From assembly GCF_000016825.1 (NCBI RefSeq), contig NC_009513.1, positions 1,434,501-1,498,500 on the forward strand: DNA of 64,000 bases, in the 5' to 3' direction. The stretch comes from Limosilactobacillus reuteri subsp. reuteri. GTDB lineage: Bacteria > Bacillota > Bacilli > Lactobacillales > Lactobacillaceae. The first letter of the stretch is position 1. Each line of letters opens with the position of its first letter. Below the pieces are notes generated by a model. The model did no database searches and had not been told where the DNA came from. It saw only the letters and a list, made by a program, of their open reading frames with translations. The position numbers and the translations under genes were made by a program. Positions 8,094-17,375 of the stretch are shown piece by piece.

Positions 8094-9515
8094 ATGAGTG
8101 AGAAAAAAGGTATTAATACTACAGAACTAACCCTTTTAATTGTGGGGTCGACAATTGGTTCAGGAGTATTTGGCATTACCAGTGATTTAGCTACTGCGGC
8201 GGCTCCTGGTCCAGCAATCATTGCCTGGATTATAGTAGGGATCGGCGTCTTGACTTTAGTCCTCTCCCTAACTAATCTTTCGCAAAAACGGCCAGACCTT
8301 GATTCAGGAATTTTCAGTTATGCGGCGGCTGCTTTTGGTCCGCTGGGCGAATTTATTTCTGGTTGGGCATATTGGCTTTCCGCCTGGCTCGGTAATATTG
8401 CTTTTGCGACGATTATGATGAGCGCTCTTGGAACGTTTTTCCCAAGCTTATTTGCTAATGGTCAAAACTTATTCTCAATTATTGTTGCAATTATTTTAAC
8501 CTGGGTTTTGACATTCTTAGTAAATCGAGGGATCGAATCAGCGGCCTTTATTAATTCGATTGGGACGATCTGCAAGATTATTCCATTAGTCGTCTTTGTT
8601 ATCTGTGTGATTCTTAGTTTTAAGGCTAAGATCTTTACTGCTGATTTCTGGGGCAATGTAACACAGAACCTTAGTTCAAAAATCGAAACCGGTTCAATCT
8701 ATGACCAAGTAAAGGCCTCAATTATGGTAATGATGTGGCTATTTGTCGGTGTTGAAGGGGCCTCTGTCCTTTCTAGTCGTGCCAAAACGCGGACAGATGC
8801 TGAACGTGCTTCTATCTTCGGCTTAGTAAGTTTGCTTGTTATCTACATCGTGGTTTCCATTTTGCCATACGGGGTCATGACCCGGGCCCAGTTAGCAGCT
8901 GGTGGTCAACCGGCGCTCGGTGCTATCATGCAACACCTGGTTGGAACGTGGGGTGCCGCCCTGATCAGCATTGGATTAATCGTCTCAGTTTTAGTTTCAT
9001 GGCTCTCGTGGACAATGCTCCCAGCCGAATCATTAATGCTAATGGCTGATGATGAAACCCTTCCAACATCATGGGGCAAGCTAAATGAAAAAAAAGCGCC
9101 AACACGGGCATTAGTAATTACTGGGATTCTTCAATCGATCTTCCTCTTCTCTTTGCTTTTCACTACCTATGCCTACAACTTTGCATATACGCTTTGTACG
9201 GCTGCGATTTTGATCTGTTACCTCCTTGTTGGTATTTACCAAATGATGTACAGTTGGCAGCACCAAGAATGGGGACAATTTGTTATTGGACTAATTGCCA
9301 CCCTCTTTGAACTGATGGCGATGGTTCTCTCTGGCTGGAAAGAAATAATGGTTGTTTCAGTCGGTTTTATTCCCGGATTATTCTTCTATGTCCAAGCATG
9401 CAAGGAATTCCATCACCCAATCACAGTAAAGGAAAAATGGGCAATGGGGATTATCGCTGTCTTTGCGGTTATTTCCTTAGTATTAGTAATCAACGGAACA
9501 ATTTCAATTAATTAA
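8094..9515 (+). CDS. Basic amino-acid/polyamine antiporter family permease (ArcD-like)
   Basis: A 473-residue APC-superfamily membrane protein with about twelve helices. The first helix holds the family's IVGSTIGSGVFGITSDLA, the unwound substrate-binding segment. WLFVGVEGASVLSSRAK near residue 215 is characteristic of arginine/ornithine-type antiporters (APA family). It is followed after 15 bases by a PLP aminotransferase, so the pair probably takes up and metabolises or exchanges an amino acid. The substrate cannot be read from the sequence; no arginine deiminase genes are nearby. Confidence 0.85.
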   Translation: MSEKKGINTTELTLLIVGSTIGSGVFGITSDLATAAAPGPAIIAWIIVGIGVLTLVLSLTNLSQKRPDLDSGIFSYAAAAFGPLGEFISGWAYWLSAWLGNIAFATIMMSALGTFFPSLFANGQNLFSIIVAIILTWVLTFLVNRGIESAAFINSIGTICKIIPLVVFVICVILSFKAKIFTADFWGNVTQNLSSKIETGSIYDQVKASIMVMMWLFVGVEGASVLSSRAKTRTDAERASIFGLVSLLVIYIVVSILPYGVMTRAQLAAGGQPALGAIMQHLVGTWGAALISIGLIVSVLVSWLSWTMLPAESLMLMADDETLPTSWGKLNEKKAPTRALVITGILQSIFLFSLLFTTYAYNFAYTLCTAAILICYLLVGIYQMMYSWQHQEWGQFVIGLIATLFELMAMVLSGWKEIMVVSVGFIPGLFFYVQACKEFHHPITVKEKWAMGIIAVFAVISLVLVINGTISIN

Positions 9516-9530
9516 AGGAGGAAAAAGATT

Positions 9531-10652
9531 ATGGTAGAAATAGCACATTTTGGTGTCGAAGCATGGCTAAATAAGTGGGAAAAGAGCGCAACTTATGATA
9601 TTTCGCAGAGTACAATCGCTTCTTTGAGTATGCACGATCTCTTAAATTTAGATGGTAACAATGGCAAAGAGTTTTATGAGATGCTTGATAAGCAGCAAAT
9701 GAACTACGGATGGATTGAAGGATCACCTGAGTTTAAAGAAGAAGTTGCTAAACTGTATCACCATGTTGATCCAGAAAATATCTTGCAAACAAATGGCGCC
9801 ACTGGGGCAAACATTTTAGCCCTCTATGCCCTAATTAATCCCGGCGACCATGTAATTGCCGAATATCCTTCTTACCAACAACTCTACGATATTCCTAAAT
9901 CATTAGGTGCAGATGTTGATTACTGGCATATTCATGAAGAAGACGATTGGTACCCACGAATTGATGACCTAAAAGCGATGGTTAAACCTAATACTAAAAT
10001 GATTTGTCTAAACAACGCGAATAATCCAACGGGAACAGTTCTGGATAAAGAATTTCTCGAACAAGTTGTTGAAATTGCTAAGTCAGTCGATGCCTATGTT
10101 CTTGTTGATGAAGTCTACCTGCCCCTCGATCACCCCGAAAAGTTTGCCCAGATTATTGACCTTTATGATAAGGGAATCTCTACTAATTCTCTTTCAAAGA
10201 CTTATTCGGTGCCAGGGGCTCGGATCGGTTGGACCGCGACTAACGCTGAAGTTGCCGATGTCTTCCGTAAATTCCGTGATTACACCATGATCTGTGGAGG
10301 AGTCTTTAACGACCAGCTAGCTACCTATGTCTTACGTCACCGTGATCAGGTTCTCGCCCGGAACCGGAAGTTAGTTCTTGGGAACCTCGCTGTTTATAAG
10401 GATTGGATTGACCATGAAGACCGAGCAAGTGTTATCATGCCACAAGCAGTCTCCACTTCCTTCCCAAAGCTTGATGTGCCGGTTGATATCCATACTTTCT
10501 GTGAAAACTTGCTTCATGACGAAGGAGTTCTCCTCGTGCCCGGCGATGCTTTTGATACTCCGGGTCACGTTCGCCTCGGCTACTGTGCACCAGAGGCAAC
10601 CCTAAAAGAAGGCTTAAAGCGGCTTTCAAAGTATATGCATCAATATGATTAG
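9531..10652 (+). CDS. Class I/II PLP-dependent aminotransferase
   Basis: A fold-type I aminotransferase of 373 residues. NANNPTGT is at about 162-169, the PLP-contacting DE at 193-194, and the Schiff-base lysine is K223 in STNSLSKTYSVPGARIGW. It lies 15 bases behind the permease with AAAGGAGG before ATG 9531 and ends at a terminator at 10656. The coupling to the permease suggests a joint amino-acid pathway. The amino donor is not determinable; some close relatives are annotated as capreomycidine synthase-like, which I would not transfer. Confidence 0.88.
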   Translation: MVEIAHFGVEAWLNKWEKSATYDISQSTIASLSMHDLLNLDGNNGKEFYEMLDKQQMNYGWIEGSPEFKEEVAKLYHHVDPENILQTNGATGANILALYALINPGDHVIAEYPSYQQLYDIPKSLGADVDYWHIHEEDDWYPRIDDLKAMVKPNTKMICLNNANNPTGTVLDKEFLEQVVEIAKSVDAYVLVDEVYLPLDHPEKFAQIIDLYDKGISTNSLSKTYSVPGARIGWTATNAEVADVFRKFRDYTMICGGVFNDQLATYVLRHRDQVLARNRKLVLGNLAVYKDWIDHEDRASVIMPQAVSTSFPKLDVPVDIHTFCENLLHDEGVLLVPGDAFDTPGHVRLGYCAPEATLKEGLKRLSKYMHQYD

Positions 10653-10655
10653 CGT

Positions 10656-10704
10656 TAAAAAAAGGATGTTTGAAACATGCAAAAGTTTTCTAACATCCTT
10701 TTTA
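10656..10704. terminator. Bidirectional terminator between aminotransferase and map
   Basis: A stem AAAAAAGGATGTT (10658-10670) pairs with AACATCCTTTTT (10692-10703). Runs of A and T on either side make it usable from both converging genes. Confidence 0.85.
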
Positions 10705-10714
10705 CTGCTAGCGA

Positions 10715-11572
10715 TTAATTTTCAAACTGCTTAGCAACCTTTTCTGCGATCTCACGGTAATGTTCCAAGTACTTAGCATAATTATCATCGTACATGTAAT
10801 CAGCATCTGCTTCTGGATCTTGAGATGTCAAAATCTTCGGACCATCATTCGTAATAACTAAGGTATGCTCATATTGGCAACTCCAACCACCATCAGCAGT
10901 CTTGGCAAGCCAACCACTTGGATCACTGGTATCAGCTTCCCACGTACCGGTGTTAATCATTGGTTCAACAGTAATGGTCATCCCATTACGAAGACGGATT
11001 CCTTGACCGTGTTCGCCATAGTGAGGCACCATTGGATCTTCATGCATTGTTGGCTGAATACCATGACCAACAAATTCACGGACATCCCCATAGCCATTCT
11101 CATCTTCTGTGTAGTGTTGAATAACTGCCCCAATATCACCAATCCGGTTACCAGGAACACATTGGTCAATTCCCATAAACAGTGACTTCTTAGTAACATC
11201 CATTAACTTTTGGATTTCAGGAGAAACTTCTCCTACCGCATAGCTCCAGCAAGAATCACTGAAAGCACCGTCAACACTGACAACCGTATCAACCTTTACT
11301 AAATCGCCCTTCTTTAAGATTAACTTCTTACGAGGGAATCCGTGACAAATTTCATCATTCACACTAACACAGGTAGCATACTTGTATCCTTCAAAGCCAA
11401 TTTGTTCAGCTTTAGCTCCAGCAGCCTTGAAGTACTTCCGAGCGAATTCTTCAATCTTCCAACTTGAGATGCCCGGCTTAATAATTTTACGAAGGCCAAG
11501 GTGCATTGCCGCTAAGGCTGCCCCGGCCTTTTCCATTGCATCGATTTCTCGAGGTGATTTTAAACTAATCAT
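10715..11572 (-). CDS. map: Type I methionine aminopeptidase
   Basis: Removes the N-terminal methionine from nascent proteins; a two-metal enzyme of the pita-bread fold. Metal ligands are visible: the two aspartates in DTVVSVDGAFSDS, the histidine in VGHGIQPTMHEDP, the glutamate in ITVEPM, and the last glutamate in CQYEHTLVIT. The length of 285 residues exceeds the usual 250 because of a C-terminal extension after the catalytic core (DYMYDDNYAKYLEHYREIA). AAGGAG lies nine bases before ATG 11572. It is a single-gene unit converging on the aminotransferase. Confidence 0.95.
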   Translation of the reverse strand: MISLKSPREIDAMEKAGAALAAMHLGLRKIIKPGISSWKIEEFARKYFKAAGAKAEQIGFEGYKYATCVSVNDEICHGFPRKKLILKKGDLVKVDTVVSVDGAFSDSCWSYAVGEVSPEIQKLMDVTKKSLFMGIDQCVPGNRIGDIGAVIQHYTEDENGYGDVREFVGHGIQPTMHEDPMVPHYGEHGQGIRLRNGMTITVEPMINTGTWEADTSDPSGWLAKTADGGWSCQYEHTLVITNDGPKILTSQDPEADADYMYDDNYAKYLEHYREIAEKVAKQFEN

Positions 11573-11685
11573 TTTCGCGATCTCCTTATTTACAATCTAA
11601 CATAAATAGTATACCACTTGTCTGCCCTGATATCGCAAACCGTGCTATACTATATGAACGTTATAGATTTAATGGAGGTTATAAA

Positions 11686-12144
11686 ATGGCAAAAGCACTT
11701 GTAGTATACGCAACCATTACCGGTAATAATGAAGACGTTGCGGATATCATTACTGACGCTCTTGAAGATTTAGGAGTAGAAGTCGATGAAGTTGAAATGA
11801 CAATGGCTGATCCAGCTGACTTTGAAGAAGCTGATATTTGTGTGATCTGTCCTTATACTTACGATGAGGGAGCTCTTCCAGAAGAAGGAATTGACTTTTA
11901 TGAAGACTTGCAAGAAGAACAACTAGCAGGCAAAGTTTATGGAGTTGCCGGCTCTGGTGATACTTTCTATGGGGATGACTTCTGTGTTGCCGTTGATAAA
12001 TTTGGGGATGCTCTTGCCAGGACAGGGGCAACTAAGGGCGCTGAAAATGTTAAAATCAACCTCGCACCAGATGAAGAAGACATTCAAAAGCTCGATGCCT
12101 TCGCTAAGCAATTAGTAGAAAAGGCGGCTAAACTGAATGATTAA
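11686..12144 (+). CDS. Flavodoxin
   Basis: A small FMN-binding electron carrier (152 residues, acidic). The phosphate-binding loop is at residues 9-15 (TITGNNED), and the two isoalloxazine-flanking loops fall in CPYTYDEGALPEEG and GSGDTFYGDDFC. A clear GGAGG precedes ATG 11686. The last eight bases overlap the start of the GtrA gene, so the two are translationally coupled. The redox partner is not evident nearby. Confidence 0.93.
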   Translation: MAKALVVYATITGNNEDVADIITDALEDLGVEVDEVEMTMADPADFEEADICVICPYTYDEGALPEEGIDFYEDLQEEQLAGKVYGVAGSGDTFYGDDFCVAVDKFGDALARTGATKGAENVKINLAPDEEDIQKLDAFAKQLVEKAAKLND

Positions 12145-12574
12145 GGATCTGTGGGTAAAATATAAGTCAATCATCGCCTACCTTTTTTGGGGCGTTGTCA
12201 CAACGGTGGTTAACTTAGCAGTATTCCAGATTTTGAGTTCTGGGATTCATTGGAATTATCAAGTAGCTAATGTTATTGCCTGGTTTCTATCGGTTTTAGT
12301 AGCTTACTTCACTAATAAAGTCTGGGTATTCGGATCACATTACACTACTGTTAGTGACTTTATTGTTGAGTTTCTTCGGTTCTATTTCTACCGAGGCCTC
12401 ACACTTGTATTAGATATAATTATTATGTATGTTGGGGTTTCTTTATTAGGATTCAATGATCCTCTCCAACAATTTATCGTTAAATTTATTGATAATGTCA
12501 TTGTGGTAATTGCTAATTATATTTTCTCAAAGTGGTTAATCTTCAAAGATAATCGCGATATTGCAGATAAATAA
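12137..12574 (+). CDS. GtrA family membrane protein
   Basis: A 145-residue protein with four hydrophobic helices (about 12-32, 40-58, 75-98, 108-130). It carries the family's early FWGVVTTVVNLAVFQIL and VAYFTNKVWVF. GtrA proteins are thought to flip or help flip undecaprenyl-phosphate-linked sugars, or to work in teichoic-acid glycosylation. Its ATG overlaps the flavodoxin stop by eight bases. A GtrB-like transferase at 1.8-2.8 kb could be a partner, though it is not adjacent. A terminator follows at 12583. Confidence 0.9.
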   Translation: MIKDLWVKYKSIIAYLFWGVVTTVVNLAVFQILSSGIHWNYQVANVIAWFLSVLVAYFTNKVWVFGSHYTTVSDFIVEFLRFYFYRGLTLVLDIIIMYVGVSLLGFNDPLQQFIVKFIDNVIVVIANYIFSKWLIFKDNRDIADK

Positions 12575-12582
12575 ATGATAGG

Positions 12583-12616
12583 ATTCGGACTGTAAACTTA
12601 CAGTGCGAATTTTTTA
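12583..12616 (+). terminator. Rho-independent terminator of the flavodoxin-gtrA operon
   Basis: ATTCGGACTGTAA (12583-12595) pairs with TTACAGTGCGAAT (12598-12610), with one mismatch, followed by TTTTTTATTTA. Confidence 0.75.
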
Positions 12617-12668
12617 TTTATTTTGAGAATCCCAACTATAATAAATATTAAGAAGGGACTGACCTAAA

Positions 12669-13094
12669 ATGATGAAAAAATTCCCACCAATTGAAAAAAT
12701 ACTAGAAGCTTATACAGCAATTGCTGACGGTCACGTTAAACTTGAAAACGATCAAGCACTCATAACCTCCTCTAATGAAGCGAAAACTTATACCGTCACC
12801 TTTCACGACAATACCTATACTTCAAATGACAATGCCTCATACTGGCAAGGCTATCTTGGATATCCCGGAATTGCTGTCCTAATGCTTCAAGGAAAGTTAC
12901 CATATAATAAGGAATTAGCTCAACAATTTGCCGGGGTTGATTGGAATAAAATCAATCAAGAATATAAGCGTAATTATGCGTAAGCTGCTGATGCTGTTAT
13001 GACTGCTAAAGGAATTGATAAGAAGAAAGCAGAGACGGAACTTCATCATGTTTACGATGCCCTAAAGCAATTACCAATTACCAATTATCGTTAA
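12669..13094 (+). pseudogene. Small hypothetical protein interrupted by an in-frame stop
   Basis: The reading frame beginning at ATG 12669 (MMKKFPPIEKILEAYTAIAD) stops at TAA 12981-12983 after 104 codons. It then continues in the same frame for another 36 codons (AADAVMTAKGIDKKKAETEL and so on) to TAA 13092-13094. The continuation is well formed coding sequence, so the parent is about 141 residues with one nonsense change. I do not recognise a family. The upstream part would still be made as a 104-residue protein. It lies alone between two terminators. A sequencing error is possible. Confidence 0.75.
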
Positions 13095-13127
13095 ACGTGG
13101 AGCATTACGACCACCTAAAGCAAACTA

Positions 13128-13184
13128 AAGGTGAATAAGAGACTACTCTTTTACATAAAAAGCTCTCTTATTCACCTTTTTTAT
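13128..13184. terminator. Bidirectional terminator at the end of the epimerase gene
   Basis: AAAGGTGAATAAGAGA (from 13128) pairs with TCTCTTATTCACCTTT (ending near 13179), followed by TTTATTG. The epimerase stop codon (13181-13183) touches it. Confidence 0.85.
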
Positions 13185-14302
13185 TGTTGTGATAAGTATT
13201 TTTCAACAATTTTAAGAATCTTTTCGCTTGCGTGCCCATCTCCAAATGGTACTTCCGCTAGTTCCATTTGCCGATACTTCTTCTCATCATTTAACAATTC
13301 AAAAACCGCTTGTTGAATCGTTGTCGGATCAGTACCAACAATTTTTACGCCCCCTAGGCTGACCGCTTCTTGACGTTCTGTTTCATCACGTAAAAGCAAA
13401 AGAGGGCGATGCAATGCTGGAGCTTCTTCCTGCAAACCGCCTGAATCAGTTAACAGAATCGAACTCCGGGCAGCAATATTTAAGAAATCATGATGATTTA
13501 ATGGTGTAATAAGATGAATCCGGTCATGATCTCCTAAAATATCATTAGCCAGTGATTCTTCTTCTGGATGAGGATAGACAGGAAATATCAGGTCAAGATT
13601 GTTGTTAGTTTCCACAATATCACGCATTGTATGGAAAACACGCTTCATGGGGGCGCCAAGGTTATCTTTGCGCCGCATTGTCATTAATAAAATCCGATTA
13701 TCTGCTGGGATGGACTGCAGTAAAGGATGCGTAAAATCTTCTTGTAAATTATGCTTCACGCTATCAATTGAAGTATTTCCAGTAACATAGATTCGTTTTG
13801 CTGGATGGTGCTCTTGCAACAAATTATCGCGGGCACTTGTCGTTGGCGCAAAATAAAGGTCTGCTAGATTATCTGTAAGGCGCCGATGCATTTCATCAGG
13901 GAATGGTGAATACCGTTCATAAGTACGCAAACCAGCTTCGACATGGCCGAGTGAAATATGATGATAAAAGCTAATTAAACTGGCAGCCAAACTTGTAGTA
14001 GCATCACCAGCGACAAGGATCATATCTGGTTGTCCAGCATTAATCACATTATTTAAGTTATGCAACAGTTGGCTCAATAGTTCAACTTCATTTGTGCTTG
14101 TTACGTTCGATGAATCAACACTGAAATCAATTTGAAAATCCAGATATGCCAACGTGTCGTTTAATAATTGGGAATTTCCCGTTGCAACAAGAACTGGTTG
14201 CCAGGTTGCTGGATTTTGTTGCATCAATCTAATGATCGGCGCCAGCTTCAAAACCTCAGCCCGTGTACCAAACAAAAACATAATCTTATATGGTGACTGC
14301 AT
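13181..14302 (-). CDS. wecB: Non-hydrolysing UDP-N-acetylglucosamine 2-epimerase
   Basis: Converts UDP-GlcNAc to UDP-ManNAc for teichoic-acid linkage units or capsule (also called mnaA). The 373 residues show the GT-B-like two-domain fold. FGTRAEVLKLAPIIRLM lies at the N-terminus, then HVEAGLRTYERYSPFPDEMHR near 130-150 (active-site region), and LLTDSGGLQEEAPAL near 290. AGGGAG precedes ATG 14302 at eight bases. It is a single-gene unit immediately left of tRNA-Arg. Confidence 0.93.
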   Translation of the reverse strand: MQSPYKIMFLFGTRAEVLKLAPIIRLMQQNPATWQPVLVATGNSQLLNDTLAYLDFQIDFSVDSSNVTSTNEVELLSQLLHNLNNVINAGQPDMILVAGDATTSLAASLISFYHHISLGHVEAGLRTYERYSPFPDEMHRRLTDNLADLYFAPTTSARDNLLQEHHPAKRIYVTGNTSIDSVKHNLQEDFTHPLLQSIPADNRILLMTMRRKDNLGAPMKRVFHTMRDIVETNNNLDLIFPVYPHPEEESLANDILGDHDRIHLITPLNHHDFLNIAARSSILLTDSGGLQEEAPALHRPLLLLRDETERQEAVSLGGVKIVGTDPTTIQQAVFELLNDEKKYRQMELAEVPFGDGHASEKILKIVEKYLSQQ

Positions 14303-14327
14303 TAATGATTCTCCCTTCAGCTTCTAA

Positions 14328-14364
14328 TAAAAAAGACGTAATCACTAAACAAAGCAATCACGTC
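14328..14364 (-). terminator. Terminator of tRNA-Arg transcript
   Basis: On the minus strand GACGTGATTGC pairs throughout (with wobble pairs) with GTGATTACGTC and is followed by TTTTTTATT. It lies 17 bases beyond the tRNA 3' end. Confidence 0.75.
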
Positions 14365-14381
14365 GACAGCGCATTATCAAA

Positions 14382-14454
14382 TGGTCCCATCCGGATTTGA
14401 ACCGGAATCGACCGCTTAGGAGGCGGATGTACTATCCAATTATACTATAGGACC
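14382..14454 (-). tRNA. tRNA-Arg(CCU)
   Basis: Full cloverleaf of 73 bases: acceptor GGTCCTA/TGGGACC with discriminator A. The anticodon arm is CCGC-CTCCTAA-GCGG, giving anticodon CCU, which reads AGG. The T-arm is CCGG-TTCAAAT-CCGG. The 3' CCA is not encoded. It has its own terminator and lies between the helicase and epimerase genes; no integrase or att duplication is visible beside it. Confidence 0.95.
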
Positions 14455-14466
14455 AAACTAAAGAAT

Positions 14467-14504
14467 ATTATCGCATTTACGAAGGATTTCGTAAAGACGA
14501 TAAT
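14467..14504. terminator. Terminator hairpin behind the DEAD-box helicase gene
   Basis: ATTATCG...TTTACGAA pairs with TTCGTAAA...CGATAAT across a four-base loop, between the helicase stop (14514) and the tRNA. The T-run is stronger on the plus strand (TATTCTTTTTT) than on the minus strand. Confidence 0.65.
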
Positions 14505-14513
14505 TATTCTTTT

Positions 14514-15815
14514 TTAATTTTCGTTGTTTTTACGCCGATGTTTCAAACGAATTCCTTTATTTTTACGATTCTTTTTCTTTCGCCGTTTCTTGGGCTTAGA
14601 GAATCCACTGAGGGTTTGATTCATCTTTTTGTGGGTTTCACCACTTAATTGTTCTTTTTGTAAGTGACGACTAGCCTGCTTTTTAATTGGAACCACCCGT
14701 TGACCTTCTTCCGGTTTCTGATTGGTTAATTTATTATCACCAATGTAGAGCTTAGTTAGTTCATAATCACTGTCAGCAAGCAACTTCTTAAGGTCACGAA
14801 TGTCATGATCATCACCTAAACTAAGTGCCAGTCCTGGTTCTCCTTGGCGTCCGGTACGGCCAACCCGGTGAATGTAGGTATTAAGCGATGTTGGCAAGTC
14901 AAAGTTAATAACGACAGGCAATTTAGGAATATCAATCCCCCGGGCTGCCAAATCCGTTGTCAATAATAACTTAATTTGCCGTTTCCGAAACATCCGCATT
15001 GCTTTTTCACGTTGTACTTGTTTCTGTCTACCACCCAAAGTATCTACCGCAACATGTTCGTGCCGCAACCGACTTGCAGCATAGTTAAGGGTGCGGGTAC
15101 TGTTGAAGAAGACAAGCGCCCGAAAATCTTTAATACTCGTCAGCCGGCGTAAAGTTGCTGTTTTTTGCGCATTGGTTCGTGCACTTAAGTAACCATGTTC
15201 TACCGGTCCCTGAGAAGTATCCTCATCCCGCACATCAATAGTTTCAATATCGCGACCAAACATCACATTCAATTCATCCAGAACAGGAGATTTTGTAGCA
15301 GAAAAGAATGCTAGTTGAGTAGATAACGGGGTTGCACGCTCAATATCTTCTACGACAGCTAAAGTATCGTCCTGAAGCATGTCATCAGCTTCATCAATAA
15401 CCATTGTCATTAGATGGCCGAGCTTTAAGTGGTGGTTATCAAGCATATGGAGTACCCGTCCAGGTGTCCCTACCACGACATCAGGGTGTTGGTGCAAATT
15501 CATAACTTGTCGCCGTAAATTTGCCCCTCCTGTCAGTGATTGAACGCTAACACCAATTAAGGTTGCCCATTCACGGATTACCTTGGTTGTTTGAATTGCC
15601 AATTCTTGTGAAGGTGCGAGAACCAATAATTGAGTCCCCTCGCCTGGCATAATCTTAGGCAAGAGTGGCAACGTAAAAGCTAGAGTCTTTCCAGAGCCAG
15701 TCGGTGCTATTCCAAGGACAGATTGGTCAGTTTTTAATGCCGGCGCAACTGCTTTTTGGATTGCTGTTGGTTGCTTGTATTTTTCATCAAAGTGTTTTTG
15801 AAATTGTTCGATCAA
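14514..15815 (-). CDS. DEAD-box ATP-dependent RNA helicase
   Basis: An RNA helicase of 433 residues with a full motif set: Q-motif YKQPTAIQKA, Walker A APTGSGKT near 36-43, DEAD in VIDEADDML, SAT in FFSATKS, ARGIDIP and HRVGRTGRQG. It ends in a very basic tail (KKRRKKKNRKNKG) that probably binds RNA, as in cold-shock or ribosome-assembly helicases of Firmicutes (YfmL/CshB-like). It starts with TTG 15815, eight bases behind AGGAT. It is 11 bases downstream of the oxidoreductase gene and probably in its operon. Confidence 0.93.
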   Translation of the reverse strand: MIEQFQKHFDEKYKQPTAIQKAVAPALKTDQSVLGIAPTGSGKTLAFTLPLLPKIMPGEGTQLLVLAPSQELAIQTTKVIREWATLIGVSVQSLTGGANLRRQVMNLHQHPDVVVGTPGRVLHMLDNHHLKLGHLMTMVIDEADDMLQDDTLAVVEDIERATPLSTQLAFFSATKSPVLDELNVMFGRDIETIDVRDEDTSQGPVEHGYLSARTNAQKTATLRRLTSIKDFRALVFFNSTRTLNYAASRLRHEHVAVDTLGGRQKQVQREKAMRMFRKRQIKLLLTTDLAARGIDIPKLPVVINFDLPTSLNTYIHRVGRTGRQGEPGLALSLGDDHDIRDLKKLLADSDYELTKLYIGDNKLTNQKPEEGQRVVPIKKQASRHLQKEQLSGETHKKMNQTLSGFSKPKKRRKKKNRKNKGIRLKHRRKNNEN

Positions 15816-15826
15816 ATTAAATCATC

Positions 15827-16846
15827 CTATTCTTGATCGTTATCAGATGGGAAAACTAGTTGAGCAGATTGACGAAGGGAGTACATAACTGAGTTGACCG
15901 TCTTAGATAATTCTAACCAATGCTTGTACTTCTTCATTTCCTCTTCATCATCAGGATTGTTAAAGAGGTCTGCGAAATCATTCATTTCATCAGTCATTGA
16001 ATTTTCTTCAACTGGTGCTTCAATTGGGTGCGCATTTTGGTCAGCATCATAGTAAGTAACCTTTCGCGTATCAAAAATACTATCAAAGACTAAGGTATCC
16101 TTCAAGCCGTAAACTTCAGAATAGAGGTGAGAGTTGGCAGTCTTACCGAAGTTTAAAGTGACAGTAAATTTATCATAGTTAAGGATTGCAACCCCTTTAC
16201 CATCAACCCCAGTTTTAGTAAGCGTTGGGAAGTAAACTACAGATTCTGGTTCACCATAAATAGTAACGGCACCATAAACAGCATATACACCGAGGTCCAT
16301 TAATGCTCCCCCTGCATACTTAAGGGTAAAGATATTTGGATATGGTTCACTGCCATTAAGAACTTTGTCAAAACGCGATGAATATTTCATTACAGTGATG
16401 GTTGCGCCTTGAACGTAATGTTCCTTCATCTCATCAACTTTCTTCAAGGCAGCTTGATAAATCTTGGTATGGATATGACGGGCTGCTTCAACCAAACGAG
16501 CCTTAGGGTGGGCTGCTAATAATGATTCAATTGCACTGTATTCACTTGGATTTACGAAGGCTGGTTTTTCAACAATAATAAATTTATCATTTTCAATTGC
16601 TTTCCGTGCTTGTTGATAGTGCAAACTATTTGGTGAAGCAATATAAACAACATCAAAGTCGCCCTCTTCAAAGAACTTATCAATGTCATCATAAAATTCA
16701 GTTGCTCCATATGGCTTACCAAACTTCTCAGCATGCTCTAATGTTCGAGAATAGACAGCAGTCAATTCATATTTTCCAGTTGCCTTGGCCGCATCTAGCA
16801 TCTGATCAGTAATAATATTTGTTCCAATAACACCAAGTTTTAGCAT
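15827..16846 (-). CDS. Gfo/Idh/MocA family oxidoreductase
   Basis: An NAD(P)-dependent oxidoreductase of 339 residues. The Rossmann start is LGVIGTNIITDQMLDAA, followed by the family's YIASPNSLHYQQA and IVEKPAFVNPSE (the EKP motif carries the catalytic lysine), and a C-terminal alpha/beta domain containing GGALMDLGVYAVYGA. The substrate is unknown; close relatives act on sugars or inositols. AAGGAAG precedes ATG 16846 at a long spacing. It is the first gene of a two-gene unit with the helicase. Confidence 0.9.
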   Translation of the reverse strand: MLKLGVIGTNIITDQMLDAAKATGKYELTAVYSRTLEHAEKFGKPYGATEFYDDIDKFFEEGDFDVVYIASPNSLHYQQARKAIENDKFIIVEKPAFVNPSEYSAIESLLAAHPKARLVEAARHIHTKIYQAALKKVDEMKEHYVQGATITVMKYSSRFDKVLNGSEPYPNIFTLKYAGGALMDLGVYAVYGAVTIYGEPESVVYFPTLTKTGVDGKGVAILNYDKFTVTLNFGKTANSHLYSEVYGLKDTLVFDSIFDTRKVTYYDADQNAHPIEAPVEENSMTDEMNDFADLFNNPDDEEEMKKYKHWLELSKTVNSVMYSLRQSAQLVFPSDNDQE

Positions 16847-17006
16847 AAAATCAACTCTTCCTTTTCAAATATTTCTTTGCTTATATTTAATTTTAACAAT
16901 TATTGCGCGTTTTTAACAGAAATGAAATCTTCTGATAATAGAAATGTGTGTATAATTAGTTATGTTATAAAATGACTTATCACTTAATTGAGGAGACTGA
17001 TAAAAT

Positions 17007-17369
17007 ATGAGAAAAAAAGGAATGTTACTTTTCGGCGCGGGACTAATGGCTGGACTCACCAGTACTTTAGGGTTCAGTCGTGCGAAGAAAAGCAATAATA
17101 CGATCTCGTTACCCATCTTTTATGCGGGCACATGGCAATATTATGATAAAGAACGAGATCGCTCTCATAAAATAACCATCTCTCCTGAATTAAAGCTCAG
17201 TATCGATAACCAAATCATTCCGGCAACGGTTCAACAAATCAAACCTGATAAGTTAGTTTTCCTTGATCGGTTTGGTTATCACATTACTATCCAGGCGAAT
17301 GAGCAACGGCCAATTTCATTAACCGATGAAGCTGATGACCAAGTTTATACTATTCAACCATTAAAATAA
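17007..17369 (+). CDS. Small exported or anchored protein, probably DUF4828
   Basis: A 120-residue protein with a basic-then-hydrophobic start (MRKKGMLLFGAGLMAGLTST), most likely a signal or anchor. A beta-rich domain follows, with GTWQYYDKERDRSHKITISP and LVFLDRFGYHITIQ. It looks like the DUF4828 family of lactobacilli; this assignment is from memory of the pattern and is moderate. Function unknown. GAGGAG lies 11 bases before ATG 17007. It is a single gene with its own terminator. Confidence 0.75.
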   Translation: MRKKGMLLFGAGLMAGLTSTLGFSRAKKSNNTISLPIFYAGTWQYYDKERDRSHKITISPELKLSIDNQIIPATVQQIKPDKLVFLDRFGYHITIQANEQRPISLTDEADDQVYTIQPLK

Positions 17370-17375
17370 TGTTGG

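Noticed and set aside
14382-14454. tRNA-Arg as an integration site of a genomic island
   Set aside because: No integrase beside it and no repeated tRNA 3' end found in the neighbouring sequence; flanking genes look like core genes.
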